Origin: Saprospiraceae bacterium
Lineage (GTDB): Bacteria > Bacteroidota > Bacteroidia > Chitinophagales > Saprospiraceae
DNA length: 28,221 nt
Assembly (NCBI GenBank): GCA_016714765.1
Contig: JADKCF010000025.1
Location: 1-28,221, forward strand
Direction of reading: 5' to 3'
The notes under the pieces were generated by a model. The model worked only from the letters and a program-made list of their open reading frames with translations, ran no database searches and was not told where the DNA came from. This document shows positions 15,430 to 25,700 of this stretch, piece by piece (the stretch's first letter is position 1; every line of letters starts with the position of its first letter). Made by a program: the position numbers and the translations under genes.

Positions 15430-17955
15430 TCAATTGTTGAGCAATTGTGAAAGTCTGAAAGTCAAACCTCTATCCCTGTACCCATTTTTGTCAAAAGCCC
15501 ATGTATAATCAATATCAAACAACTGAAACGGGCCTAACCTGAAGTTTTCAATTCCTACTACTGGTTCGATATATCTTCCTTTATATGGTTCGTACAGAGC
15601 AGATAAGCCCATTACCAGCTTAAAGCTTGTTTTATTCAGTAGCGGCACCATATCAAAAAGAAAACCATTAAAGTGATGCCTGAAATTAAACTGAATATAA
15701 TGCCTGTCAGTACTATATTCATAATAAGGAAGTAGATTGAAACTGCTCAGGTCAGGATCTATAGGGCTTCGCAATTGATTTCCCATGGGATGGAAAAAAT
15801 CCCCAAAATATAACTGACCTTTTCCAAATTTTATTCCACCTTCAATATTGTAACTGAAATAGCCCAACAATCTTGCATTTACATACTTATCTCTGATGCG
15901 CATAGTCACTTTTTGGAAAAATGAAGACGAAGACGACAATGGTATACCCACTTCGTACTCAGTAGTAATATTTGGCCAATCCGAAACATCCCGAATTTTT
16001 ACATTGGGGTAACTGGCAAATTTTTGTGCTGGCCTGATCAATAAACTTATCACATTTTTCCAGTACTTATTAGACAAGTAGACTGATGGATCCAGATCTG
16101 GACGGGGTATATTTTCTTCGTACAGGCATTCTGATTTTCGGAAACTGTATTGTGTATTGACATAAACAGGATTTCTGGACATCACTGCTGTTGCAGCATC
16201 AAGGTAAAAGCCATTGAACATTTCCTTAGCAAATCCAAGTGAAATATAATTGTTCTGATAAAGGCGGATGTTATTTACTTTATTCCACAATGAAGTCCAC
16301 GTGTTGTTTCTTTCAGTGATAGGTTCTCGAGGTTCGAATTGCTGGTTAACCCTACCCATTTTAAATCTGATCGTGCCTTGATTATAATTGTCAAATCTGT
16401 ATTCAGCAGATATTCGGGGTTTAAAAATTTTGTCCGAAAACCCATATTCCAGCACAGGATGTATGGTCCATTTCCTGTAAGTGGAGTCTTCTTTTTCCCA
16501 TTGAGTGTTTAGATTTATCTTAAAACCTTCAACCGCAATGAAACGAAGGGTAGAAAGTGGACTGGGGAAGGACAAGGAAGTATTGTTGAAGGAGTTGACG
16601 CGTGTGTATCCTGTCAGCAACTTCAAAGCTGAAAACTTATTATTCTTGCGGTCTAATGAATCTTTGTAGGTATCACTATTCCATAGTTTCTGCAAAGAAT
16701 CTTTTTTTATATAGTCCCGTTGTTCCTCAGCAGTAAGAGGAATAGGTCTCACATTTGTCCAAAATGCAGAGTCACGGTTGAGCGCATTGGCTGCCACTTT
16801 GAAGGTTTCGTTGTTTTCAAAATGAGAACTCACATCAGCTCCCAGATTATACTCAGAGAATATGTATGAAAAATGACCTCCCATTTTAAATCCAAGCAAT
16901 CCGGCCTTGAAAGAAAATACCTGACTAAATAGTCTCCATGTGTCGGGCTTTGCGACGGGAACAAAAACTTGTTTGATATTGATGGTATCCAGATATGTGT
17001 TTTTGAGGGCTGTACCGTACAACTTGAGATCAGTGCTGTAAATATTCCAAAGGTCATCCGTGATATAAATGTACCCGTTAAGTAGGGGAGAAGTGGCAAA
17101 TTTTGGAATAACCTTTATTTTATTGACGGTATATCCATTTTGGTCTATGATGACCTTTTCGAGACTGTACTTGTAGTGTGCTAATGCTACATCGGCAATT
17201 GGGGAAACGATAGACCTGCTGAAATTCAGGTATTCGCTATTGAGATCAAATGATGCCCATGAAAACTGATTTGCTGTAAACAGGCTGTTATCCCCGGATT
17301 TAACGGAAGAGATCATCACTTCTTTCGTTTTGCCGGGATGCAGGTAGTAAAACTTCGATTTTGACTCCGAAAGATAAATAATTCCTTGCCGCATAGAGTC
17401 ACGAATGCCATTTAGGTCACCTATAGATTCTCCAAGAATTTTTTTGGGTGCGTCAGTCAATTTTACAACTCCTTTTACATACAGGTCTGCTTCGTAACTT
17501 TTGACCTGATTTTTGTAATATGTTCTTTTTTGAATGGCTTTCCTGATGATCGCATATGCAGGATCTTCCCTGTTTGCCGTTATAGTCATTTCATTCAGGA
17601 TATTGTCATCCGTTTCCATGATAACATCTCTTACAATCACCTCATTTTGATAATCGATATTGTAAGATAGTTTTTTATACCCCACATATTGAAAACTAAT
17701 GGTATAGCGTCCTGGTTTCGGAATATCGAGCTGGTAATCTCCCTCTGCATTACTGATGGTGCCTGTGGATGTTCCCTCGATATATACAGTCGCATACGGC
17801 AATGAAATCCCCCCTGTGTCAGTAATTTTGCCTGTCATCTGGCCATATGTATTGCTGGGCGCAAAATACAAACCCAACCATATCAACAAGATGTTTTTGG
17901 TTTGTTTATATATGATGGAAAACAACTTTAGCACATTTATTACTTTGAAAAACAA
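15430..17955 (-). CDS. DUF5686 / CarboxypepD_reg-like outer-membrane protein
   Basis: 841 residues. A signal peptide (ending near SNTYGQ, residue 39) is followed by a CarboxypepD_reg-like beta-sandwich (about 40-125, with TGKITDTGGISLPYATVYIE). The DUF5686 region follows, marked by EDPAYAIIRKAIQKRTYY at about 130-148, then a long barrel-like C-terminal part rich in alternating aromatic strands. This architecture is typical of Bacteroidetes outer-membrane proteins of unknown role. The frame has no ATG before the signal peptide: TTG 17955 and a GTG eight codons later are the candidates, and GTG (MLKLFSIIYKQ) gives the more usual signal peptide. It is the last gene of the operon starting at 20316, 5 nt after the yheT-like stop. 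Confidence 0.85.
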   Translation of the reverse strand: MFFKVINVLKLFSIIYKQTKNILLIWLGLYFAPSNTYGQMTGKITDTGGISLPYATVYIEGTSTGTISNAEGDYQLDIPKPGRYTISFQYVGYKKLSYNIDYQNEVIVRDVIMETDDNILNEMTITANREDPAYAIIRKAIQKRTYYKNQVKSYEADLYVKGVVKLTDAPKKILGESIGDLNGIRDSMRQGIIYLSESKSKFYYLHPGKTKEVMISSVKSGDNSLFTANQFSWASFDLNSEYLNFSRSIVSPIADVALAHYKYSLEKVIIDQNGYTVNKIKVIPKFATSPLLNGYIYITDDLWNIYSTDLKLYGTALKNTYLDTINIKQVFVPVAKPDTWRLFSQVFSFKAGLLGFKMGGHFSYIFSEYNLGADVSSHFENNETFKVAANALNRDSAFWTNVRPIPLTAEEQRDYIKKDSLQKLWNSDTYKDSLDRKNNKFSALKLLTGYTRVNSFNNTSLSFPSPLSTLRFIAVEGFKINLNTQWEKEDSTYRKWTIHPVLEYGFSDKIFKPRISAEYRFDNYNQGTIRFKMGRVNQQFEPREPITERNNTWTSLWNKVNNIRLYQNNYISLGFAKEMFNGFYLDAATAVMSRNPVYVNTQYSFRKSECLYEENIPRPDLDPSVYLSNKYWKNVISLLIRPAQKFASYPNVKIRDVSDWPNITTEYEVGIPLSSSSSFFQKVTMRIRDKYVNARLLGYFSYNIEGGIKFGKGQLYFGDFFHPMGNQLRSPIDPDLSSFNLLPYYEYSTDRHYIQFNFRHHFNGFLFDMVPLLNKTSFKLVMGLSALYEPYKGRYIEPVVGIENFRLGPFQLFDIDYTWAFDKNGYRDRGLTFRLSQLLNN

Positions 17956-17960
17956 CTGAT

Positions 17961-18941
17961 TTAGTGTGGTTTCGATACATTACTATACTGGGTACAAAAT
18001 TCAAGAATTCTGGTTTCATTCCAGTAATATGGCGTCCCAAAGGTAGTAAATCCTACATGCCCACCATACTTTGTAACCAGCAAAAAAAGATTTTGATTTT
18101 TTGTCGCTTCCTCATAAGGATAAGACTCATCTGGCAAAAAGGTATCATCTGCAGCATTGATCATTAGGGCAGGGATGCTAATGTTTTTTAAAAACTGTTT
18201 GGAATTACATCGCCTGTAATAATCTTCGGCATCGGCAAACCCGTGAAGTGGTGCCGTAAAAAAATCATCAAAGTCCCAAAGCGATTTCACATCATTTATT
18301 TTTTGGATATCGATCGTGTCGGGATCTTTATCATGTTTTTTCTTTACTTTTTTTAGAAGGGTTTCCAGGAATTTTAATTCATACAATCTATTTTGCCTCT
18401 CTCTCAACTTGATACTGCCTGCTCTGAGGTCGCAGGGCACGGAAATGCCGGTTATTGCTTTGATCTTGTCAGATAAAACATAGTGTTGGTCACCAGCATA
18501 TTTCATTGCCACGTTTCCTCCCAGACTGAATCCACAAATAAATATTTCATCATAATGATCCTGATGAAGCTGTACGAACAGGTGCAAGTCTTTGGTAAAC
18601 CCACTATGATACATGCATGGGTTGAGATTCATCTCACCACTACATGATCTGAAATTGATAGCGGCAATATCGAATGCGTGCCTGGATAGGGTGAGAGATG
18701 TACCACCTATGTATTGAGAGGATGAAGAGCCCTCCAGGCCATGGAGAAGAATAGCAAGCCTTCTGTTTTTCGTTTGGAGTAGCCAGTCTACATCAAAAAA
18801 ATCACCATCATCGGTCTTTATTCTTTTTCTTATATAAGGTATAGAAGGTCTTTTCCTGAAAAAATATGGGTAGAAAGTATTGATATGCCCATTTCTAAGC
18901 AAAAAATGAGGTTTATATCCAGTATCCTTTACAATGGGCAT
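17961..18941 (-). CDS. YheT-like alpha/beta hydrolase
   Basis: 326 residues of the AB-hydrolase-4 (YheT/UPF0017) family. The N-terminal LRNGHINTFYPYFFRK (15-30) is a hallmark of the group. The catalytic triad is S139 in the nucleophile elbow GFSLGG, an aspartate at 265/266 in INAADDTFLP and H295 in KYGGHVGF. The oxyanion region is LHGLEGSSSS (66-75). Members are esterases with poorly known substrates, possibly lipid esters. The ATG at 18941 is 1 nt after the end of the corrected phosphodiesterase gene and the stop is 5 nt before DUF5686, so co-transcription is nearly certain. Confidence 0.88.
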   Translation of the reverse strand: MPIVKDTGYKPHFLLRNGHINTFYPYFFRKRPSIPYIRKRIKTDDGDFFDVDWLLQTKNRRLAILLHGLEGSSSSQYIGGTSLTLSRHAFDIAAINFRSCSGEMNLNPCMYHSGFTKDLHLFVQLHQDHYDEIFICGFSLGGNVAMKYAGDQHYVLSDKIKAITGISVPCDLRAGSIKLRERQNRLYELKFLETLLKKVKKKHDKDPDTIDIQKINDVKSLWDFDDFFTAPLHGFADAEDYYRRCNSKQFLKNISIPALMINAADDTFLPDESYPYEEATKNQNLFLLVTKYGGHVGFTTFGTPYYWNETRILEFCTQYSNVSKPH

Positions 18942-18942
18942 A

Positions 18943-19859
18943 CTATTTATATACTTTGTTGACTAATAGCATACCTTCATAAATCTCAATGACTTTATCG
19001 GGAAAATCAGATATAATACCATCTACACCAGCGGAAATCATGGAGGAGATGTCATCGGTTTCATTTACCGTCCAGGGTATGATTTTGATATTTTGGAGTG
19101 GCAGTCTGAAATAACATGGTTATCTCCCAAATGAAAATTGGGGCTGTATATAGAAGGTTTATAATGGAGTTTTTGAAGGTTCATCATAAAAGACTCATGA
19201 TTGTCGACCAAAAAAGCAGTAGTCACAGTGGAATCCATCAGGTAAAGTACGTTAAGGCACTCCGGGTCAAATGACTGAATGGTACATTTATGAAGAATTC
19301 CGAGATTTTTTAATTCTTTATAAACCAGATTTGTAAATGTGGCTGCGTCAGGATTGTAAATACCATCTGATGCTTTATCGTGTTTAATTTCCACGTTGTA
19401 TCTGACAGGTAAGAGCCGTTGAGAGGCGATATAAGTCTCTACTGAATCCACGACTTGTTTTAAAGAAGGCTTTAACGTTTTAAAAGTGTCCTGTAGCGGA
19501 AACCTTGGATGTAGCTTGCTGCCTACATCAAATTTTTGAATTTCAGGTAGGGTCATTTTAAAAATATTGAAATCCCTTTCATTGACTTCAGTGATAAGCA
19601 ATCCTTCAGGATGGGTGGAAATTTCATGATGGAAAAAGGGTTCGTGGGAAACAATCACTTCATTATCCTTACTGATCACAACATCCATTTCGAGAGTATG
19701 AACGCCTATATCTATGGCATGTATAAATCCCCTGATTGTGTTTTCGGCTATCAAACCTCTGCAGCCTCTGTGTCCTTGAATATCCAGATTCATATTCAGG
19801 TTTTTTTTATCCTGGCAAGCCATAGTAAACAATAAAGTCAAAAATACTGTTTTTCGCAT
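18943..19859 (-). CDS. Glycerophosphodiester phosphodiesterase, putative lipoprotein, frame broken once
   Basis: GDPD-family TIM barrel with H30-R31 and E39-N40 in GHRGCRGLIAEN, E57-x-D59 in LEMDVV and H72 in VSHEP, the metal and catalytic residues. It hydrolyses glycerophosphodiesters to glycerol-3-phosphate and an alcohol. ATG 19859 gives a lipoprotein-type signal ending FTMAC (C15); an upstream in-frame start at 19907 would overlap the preceding gene. The frame stops at 19065, but the frame one base back continues as LPLQNIKIIPWTVNE and GVDGIISDFPDKV, the typical GDPD C-terminus, to a stop at 18943. One missing T in the TTT run near 19102-19104 explains it. The corrected length is about 305 residues. 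Confidence 0.87.
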
Positions 19860-19866
19860 GTTTCTA

Positions 19867-20316
19867 TCAGTTGATAGTAGGGTACAAAATACCGACACTA
19901 AATACAAATTGATTAAAGTCTAGAATCCATCGGGGCTCAATAAAATAAGTATATTTATCTGTCGGAACAAGTACAGAGCCACCGAGACTGAGTGAGGTGT
20001 TAATTAAAGAAGTTTTTGTGAAATTGATACCGGCAAATGGATTGAGCAAAACTTTATCATTTATATTAAATAATCTGTAATGCATGTCCAGATCTACAGA
20101 CCAGGAGGCTTTACTGGCAATATAATATGCAACATCCACATTGCCATCAAAACGATCTGAAACATTCTTCTTGAATTTAGCATTGACAGCCACTGCTTTG
20201 AAATCCGTGTTGGAATTAAATTTCATGCCACCTCCAAACTGGAATTGGGCTTCTGCATGAAAACATACTGTAGACAGAATAAAAAGGAAGATGATTAACT
20301 TTAAAGAGTATTTCAT
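19867..20316 (-). CDS. Small outer-membrane beta-barrel-like protein, hypothetical
   Basis: 149 residues. The signal peptide ends HAEA at 20-23 before QFQFGGG. The mature part is a series of short alternating strands (FKAVAVNAKFKKN, VDVAYYIA, WSVDLDMHYRLF, YFIEPRWILDF), as in eight-stranded outer-membrane barrels, ending FSVGILYPTIN. No family name is certain; Bacteroidetes have many such small barrel proteins. It is the first gene of the four-gene minus-strand operon, 7 nt before the phosphodiesterase start. A minus-strand TATGTTTG box at 20394-20401 would give a leader of about 70 nt. Confidence 0.72.
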   Translation of the reverse strand: MKYSLKLIIFLFILSTVCFHAEAQFQFGGGMKFNSNTDFKAVAVNAKFKKNVSDRFDGNVDVAYYIASKASWSVDLDMHYRLFNINDKVLLNPFAGINFTKTSLINTSLSLGGSVLVPTDKYTYFIEPRWILDFNQFVFSVGILYPTIN

Positions 20317-20393
20317 GAGACAAGTTTAAATTTAGTCATAAAATGTGATATGCAACTGATGTCATCGTGGATAGTAAATCCTCAATACTGATA

Positions 20394-20401
20394 CAAACAT
20401 A
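20394..20401 (-). promoter_or_regulatory. -7 box for the barrel-protein operon
   Basis: On the minus strand TATGTTTG matches TAnnTTTG exactly. No clear -33 box is seen. It would give a leader of about 70 nt. Confidence 0.35.
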
Positions 20402-20531
20402 AGAAATTATTTGACATAAAATATCAGTGGGGTTTATTTTACTCAAATCTATCTGATCTTTATTGAATTAATGGATATGTAAGCAAATCTATCTCGCCAG
20501 AATTATTAGAAGTTGATGCGAAGGAAAAATT

Positions 20532-20543
20532 TTTGTTAACAAA
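20532..20543. promoter_or_regulatory. Perfect 12-bp palindrome upstream of susC
   Basis: TTTGTTAACAAA is fully self-complementary and sits just before the element shared with the second susC. The same half-sites TTTGTT and AACAAA, 2 nt apart, occur upstream of the yceI-type gene. It is a candidate operator. Confidence 0.35.
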
Positions 20544-20560
20544 GCAGCGTTTTGTGTTAA
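20542..20560 (+). promoter_or_regulatory. Element shared by both susC genes, copy 1
   Basis: AAGCAGCG-T-TTTGTGTTAA differs in one base from the copy at 25701-25719. The two end 123 and 124 nt before their ATG codons. It may be a regulator site or a remnant of the duplicated leader. Confidence 0.5.
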
Positions 20561-20683
20561 ATTTCAGTTAATATTGTGGTGGCATTATAGTCCTAACTCA
20601 TGGACAAGCATGTTTAAGATTATATAAATGTCAAAATTTTTAGTTAATTCAATAATCAAATTTTTAAACCAAACAATTTTATT

Positions 20684-23600
20684 ATGAAACAATTTTTATT
20701 TACATTACTTATTCTGCTGGTGGGAGTGGGTTTTTCCTATAGCCAAAGGACAGTGTCCGGAACAGTTACAGACGAAGCAGGTGCTCCTCTTATTGGTGCA
20801 AATGTGGTGGCAAAGGAAACGTCCGGAGTAGGTACCATAACTGATATTGATGGGAATTACAAACTTCAGGTTCCCCAGAATGTCAATGTTTTGGTATTTA
20901 GTTATGCAGGGTATAATTCTCAGGAAATTGAGATTGGTACATCAACTACTATTAATGTGACACTTTCTGAAGGTAAATTACTGGAAGAAATCGTAGTGGT
21001 TGGGTACGGGGCTCAATCAAAAAAAGATGTAACGGGTTCAATTTCTAAAGTAAAAGGAGAGTCGATTGCAACACTTGTATCTCCAAGTTTTGTGCAACAA
21101 TTGGCAGGTCGGGCAGCGGGTGTACAAATCCAAAATACTTCTGGAATTTTGGGTGCTGCACCTCAAATCAGAATTAGGGGTGTCAATTCCATTTCTTCAG
21201 GTACGCAACCATTGATTGTTGTGGATGGTGTGCCTGTATTTAGTGGAGACCGTGGTGGTTTTACCCCGGCAAATGCTTTGGGTGATATTAATCCCAACGA
21301 TATTGAATCTTATGAAATACTTAAAGATGGTGCTGCAACAGCCATTTATGGATCAAGAGCTGCAAATGGAGTACTTTTGATTACTACTAAAAAGGGATCA
21401 AAAGGCAAAGCACAATTTACATACGATGGTAATTACGGGGTGGCCCAGGCAACCAAGTTGTTTGATCTATTAGGAGCAGAAGATTTTGTAACCATTCAAA
21501 ATGAAAAATATAAAAATGCTGCAGCTAATCCTGTAGCAAATCTGCAGAAAAGGCCTGATGGAAGTACAGTAGATACTGATTGGCAGGATTTGATTTTCAG
21601 ATCAGCAAGACAGCAGACACATTCATTATCAGTGAGTGGTGGAATAGATAAAACAAACTATTTCGTTTCATTTGGATTTTCTGATCAGGAGGGTATCGCT
21701 GGCCAATAGCTTAAAAGATACAGTTTTAGAGCTAATATTACCCAAAAGTAAATAACTGGCTATCAGCTGGATTTTCAAGTGGAGTTACCAGACAGGAAAA
21801 TTATGGTCCACTTACAGGTTCCAACAATCTTTCAGGAAATATATTTGGAGTGATTCGTATGTTGCCAAATGTAGAAGCTCGTGATTCAAATCATCCTACA
21901 GGATATAATCTGGATATTATCAATCCTAGAGCATTAGGAAGAGGCGCAAATAATGATGTACTTTCTAATGGAATTCCAAATCAGTTATTTGTACTTGAAA
22001 ATGATAAACGGGTTGCCAGATCATGGAGATTATTGGGAAATGCTTACCTTCAGGCTGAACTTGCCAAAGGTCTTTCTTTTAGAACTCAATTAGGAATAGA
22101 TGGCAGTTATGTGGATGATTTCATTTTTCAGGATGCAAGACATGGTGATGGATTTGGAGCTAATGGATCGGTTTCACAGGCGTACAGTCCAACTACAAGA
22201 TGGAACTGGCAAAATGTGTTAAGTTATAATAATACTTTTTCAGATGTTCACAATCTGGGGATTACATTGGTACAGGAATATCAAAAGGACAGGAGTACTT
22301 TTTTCCAGTCTACTGTGCAAAACATTTCTGACATTTACTTTCAGGAAAATATAGTATCCGGAACGTTTGCAACGCCTACAGTAGCGGGTGGAATAGGTGA
22401 AAACGGATTGGCTTCTTATTTGGGTAGAGTAAATTATAATTACAACAGCAAATATTATTTAAGTGCTTCCATAAGAAGAGATGAACTATCAGCATTATCT
22501 CCCGGCAATCGGGTAGGATATTTCCCTGGAGCTTCTTTTGCTTACAGAGTGTCTGAAGAAACTTTCTGGGACGGTTTACGTGATGTAATTTCTGACTTCA
22601 GAGTCAGAGGTTCAGCTGCACAAACGGGAAATACAAGTATAGGCAATTACCCTTACATTGGTTCGTTCGGATCAGCTTTGTATGGTTCTCAGAATGGTAT
22701 TGCGTACAATAATTTCGGAAATGACGGATTAAAATGGGAAGCACAAACCAAAATTGATTTTGGTTTCGATCTGGGATTAAAAAATAATAAATATAACCTG
22801 AGTGCTGCTTACTGGATTCAGGACAATGATGATATTATCCTGCAAGCGCCTACAGCACCTTCATTGGGTGTACCCGGCAACTTTGTTAACAGAAATATCG
22901 GACGTGTAAAAAGTTCAGGTATAGAATTAACATTGGATGCAGCGGTGATCAATTCAGGTAGCTTTAAATGGAGCTCATCTCTTAACTTCTCTACCCAAAA
23001 AAATGAAGTGTTGAACCTGGTTAATGGCCAGGACATTATTGGTAATTATAACATCATCCGAGAAGGAGAATCTATTAGATCAATATATGGATACAACTAC
23101 AGAGGGGTGAATGCAGCCAATGGAAACCCGATTTATGAAACGTATAACAGGGATGCAGCTGGAGCAATCACCGAAACCATCTTAGTTCAGGGTAATATTC
23201 AAAATCAAACATATTATGTTTACAATGAAGCTAATCCTACGGAATTGGGAACTGTTCGTGCTTTGAACGGATCCAGAGACAGAGTTATTTTGGGCTCTGC
23301 TCTACCAACATTTTTTGGTGGATTTGACAATAATTTCTCTTATGGAAATTTCGATTTGAATATTTTCCTGAGATTTTCAGGAGGAAATGTGATCATGAAC
23401 AGAACAAGAGCAGATTTATTAAGTCAGTCTTTTAACAACAATGGAACTGAAATTTTAGGCAGATGGCAGAGTGTTGAAAATCCAGGTGATGGTCAGACGC
23501 CAAGATTGTTCTTAAACAGAGACGCGTTTACCAACAACCCTGACTTTGCTTCTACCAGATGGGTTGAGGATGGTGACTTTGTAAGATTGCAAAATGTATC

Positions 23601-23817
23601 TTTAGGTTACTCTTTCCCTACTTCTACTTTAAAGTCTTTGGATCTTAGTTCATTGAGGATATTCGTTCAGGGGCAGAATTTGTTGACTTTTTCCGGTTAC
23701 AGTGGACTTGATCCTGAAACTTCCACTAATTTTTCAACCAATACAGGATTTGGAGAAGATTTTAACGGTAATCCGCAGCAAAAAGTAGTTTCAGTTGGAG
23801 TTAAAGTAGGCTTTTAA
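20684..23817 (+). CDS. SusC/RagA family TonB-linked outer-membrane protein, frame interrupted
   Basis: A signal peptide (about 1-20, ending FSYS before Q) precedes a CarboxypepD_reg-like domain (about 22-100, with ITDIDGNYKL). The SusC signature EEIVVVGYGAQSKKDVTGSI and the plug follow (LAGRAAGVQIQ, IVVDGVPV, ILKDGAATAIYGSRAANGV), then a barrel ending VVSVGVKVGF. It forms a nutrient-import complex with the SusD lipoprotein encoded 111 nt downstream; the substrate is likely a glycan or peptide but unknown. An in-frame TAG at 21707-21709 follows EGIAGQ. The same frame resumes as LKRYSFRANITQK and then shifts at AAAA 21744-21747 to VNNWLSAGFSS (one base missing). The corrected product is about 1044 residues, typical of the family, so the breaks are probably sequence errors. 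Confidence 0.9.
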
Positions 23818-23928
23818 TCATAAATAAATTTTCAGTTGACAAAAACATGAATAATAAGAACGAAAATATTGGTAATTATTATTCATAAGAATTTCATCTG
23901 ATTTTTAAAAACAAATAAAAATATACAC

Positions 23929-25506
23929 ATGAAATCAATAAAATTTTTAAATTTAAAAAATAAAGCATTTACCATATTATCCATATTGGTAATGATTTCA
24001 GTCACTTCGTGTGACAAAGAAGTGACCGAGCTGGAGCCATTTGACAGAATTACAGAGTCACTGGCATTTTCGAATCCTGCAAGAGTTGAACTATCTATGG
24101 TAGGGGTGTACGACGCAGCCCAAAGTGGTTTCTATGCTGGCGGTCAGGTGAGAGGTTATCCTTTTGGTGCTGCAAACGTGGAGCAGGGTGATATGCGTGG
24201 TGAAGATATGTTGAATGTAGCAGCTTTTTTTGCTATCACATACGAAGCCAATTACAATACAGCATCTGCTAATAATGTGTTTATGTGGCACACATTATAT
24301 GGTGTAATCAACAAAGCCAACATAATCATTGAAGGTGTGCAGAAAGCTGCTACAGATGGCGTTTTGACAGCGGCCCAGGCTTCTGCGTATGAAGGCGAAG
24401 CAAGATTTTTAAGAGCTTTGTCACACCATGAATTGCTCATCCATTTTGCAAGACCATTCGGACATACTGCAGGTGCTTCTCATCCCGGCGTTCCATACAG
24501 AACTGTTGCGGTAAACACTGCTGACAGGCTTGAGTCCGAAGTCGTGAAGGGTAGAAATACAGTAGCAGAATGTTATACCCTGTTATTGGAAGATTTGAGT
24601 TTTGCTGAAACTAATCTGCCTGCGACTAGAAGTGGAGTGCAGAAAGTAACCAGAGCCACTAAAGGTGCAGCTATTGGCTTAAAAAATAGAATATTATTGC
24701 ATAAAGGAGATTGGGCTGGTGTAATAGCTGAAGCAAATAAATTAACAGGATATAGTCTGGCAGCTACTACTGATGGTGTTTTTGCCAACAACAGCACAAA
24801 CACTGAATCTATTTTTTCCATTGAAAATGCATCTACAGATAATCCGGGAGTGAATGGTTCATTGCCAAACATGTATGGTGTTGCTCCTGGTAGAGCTTTG
24901 ATTGCGATAAGTCCGATCATGTATAACAATCCTGCGTGGTTACAAAGTGATCTCAGAAGAAGTTCATTGGTTAGTGAAGCAGGAAATGGTTTCTTCAGCA
25001 ATAAATACAGGAGAGTAGCCACTCAGGAAGATTATAATCCTATTTTGCGATATGCTGAAGTCGTCTTGAATGCAGCAGAAGCCCAAGCCAGAAGTGGTAA
25101 TACAGGAGCAGCATTGGATTTACTGAATTCTGTTAGAAACAGGGCAGTGACAACTCCAGCTGATCAGTTTACAGCTACTTCTTTTGCCTCAGCAAAAGAA
25201 TTGATTGCTGCTATTTTATTTGAAAGACGTATCGAATTTTTAGGTGAAGGCAGAAGATGGCCTGATATCCATAGATTAGCTCTTGATCCGGACTATAATT
25301 CCGGAGGGATACCATCTAAAGTTGCTTTTGGAAATACCACCAAAGCAAGTTGGGGTTTTGGATTAAATTATGAAAACGGAGTGTATAAAGGATCAAGAAC
25401 CATAGTTGCAAGACCATATGATGATTTCAGATTCTTATGGCCTATTCCTTTGGATGAATTGAATACAAATCCTACTTTAAAAGCACAACAGAATCCAGGT
25501 TACTAA
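23929..25506 (+). CDS. RagB/SusD family nutrient-uptake outer-membrane lipoprotein
   Basis: 525 residues, a usual SusD size. A lipoprotein signal ends SVTSC with C28, so the protein is lipid-anchored at the cell surface, where it lies as a lid on the SusC barrel and binds the substrate. The helical TPR-like core is seen at about 60-260, with EGEARFLRALSHHELLIHFARPFG as a typical SusD segment. Also seen are LRYAEVVLNAAEAQAR near 371, FERRIEFLGEGRRWPDIHRL near 429, and a C-terminus LWPIPLDELNTNPTLKAQQNPGY that is characteristic of the family. The reading frame is intact. It follows susC by 111 nt and is followed by a strong terminator at 25538-25570, which closes the operon. Confidence 0.95.
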   Translation: MKSIKFLNLKNKAFTILSILVMISVTSCDKEVTELEPFDRITESLAFSNPARVELSMVGVYDAAQSGFYAGGQVRGYPFGAANVEQGDMRGEDMLNVAAFFAITYEANYNTASANNVFMWHTLYGVINKANIIIEGVQKAATDGVLTAAQASAYEGEARFLRALSHHELLIHFARPFGHTAGASHPGVPYRTVAVNTADRLESEVVKGRNTVAECYTLLLEDLSFAETNLPATRSGVQKVTRATKGAAIGLKNRILLHKGDWAGVIAEANKLTGYSLAATTDGVFANNSTNTESIFSIENASTDNPGVNGSLPNMYGVAPGRALIAISPIMYNNPAWLQSDLRRSSLVSEAGNGFFSNKYRRVATQEDYNPILRYAEVVLNAAEAQARSGNTGAALDLLNSVRNRAVTTPADQFTATSFASAKELIAAILFERRIEFLGEGRRWPDIHRLALDPDYNSGGIPSKVAFGNTTKASWGFGLNYENGVYKGSRTIVARPYDDFRFLWPIPLDELNTNPTLKAQQNPGY

Positions 25507-25537
25507 GCACGAATTGCTTAGGAGAATGACCTAAATT

Positions 25538-25570
25538 AAAAAGGCAGGATGATTTCATCCTGCCTTTTTT
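25538..25570 (+). terminator. Rho-independent terminator after susD
   Basis: The left arm AAAAAGGCAGGAT (25538-25550) pairs perfectly with ATCCTGCCTTTTT (25557-25569), with a 6-nt loop that can close one further G-C pair. The right arm ends in TTTTTT. It lies 31 nt after the susD stop. Confidence 0.9.
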
Positions 25571-25700
25571 AGTTTAGGCATCCAATTGTTAACTTTTACT
25601 TAACTGTATTAATGATAATTTTGATAATTGAGATATTAAAATATAGATTAATAGTAAATTAAGTATAATATTTAATTATATGTATCTAGCAACCGGCACC

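Larger units (their letters stand above)
20317..20683. other. Divergent regulatory region between the barrel-protein operon and susC
   Basis: 367 bases without a gene. It holds a minus-strand -7 box at 20394-20401, the palindrome at 20532-20543, the shared 19-mer at 20542-20560 and the susC leader. I see nothing else in it. Confidence 0.6.
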
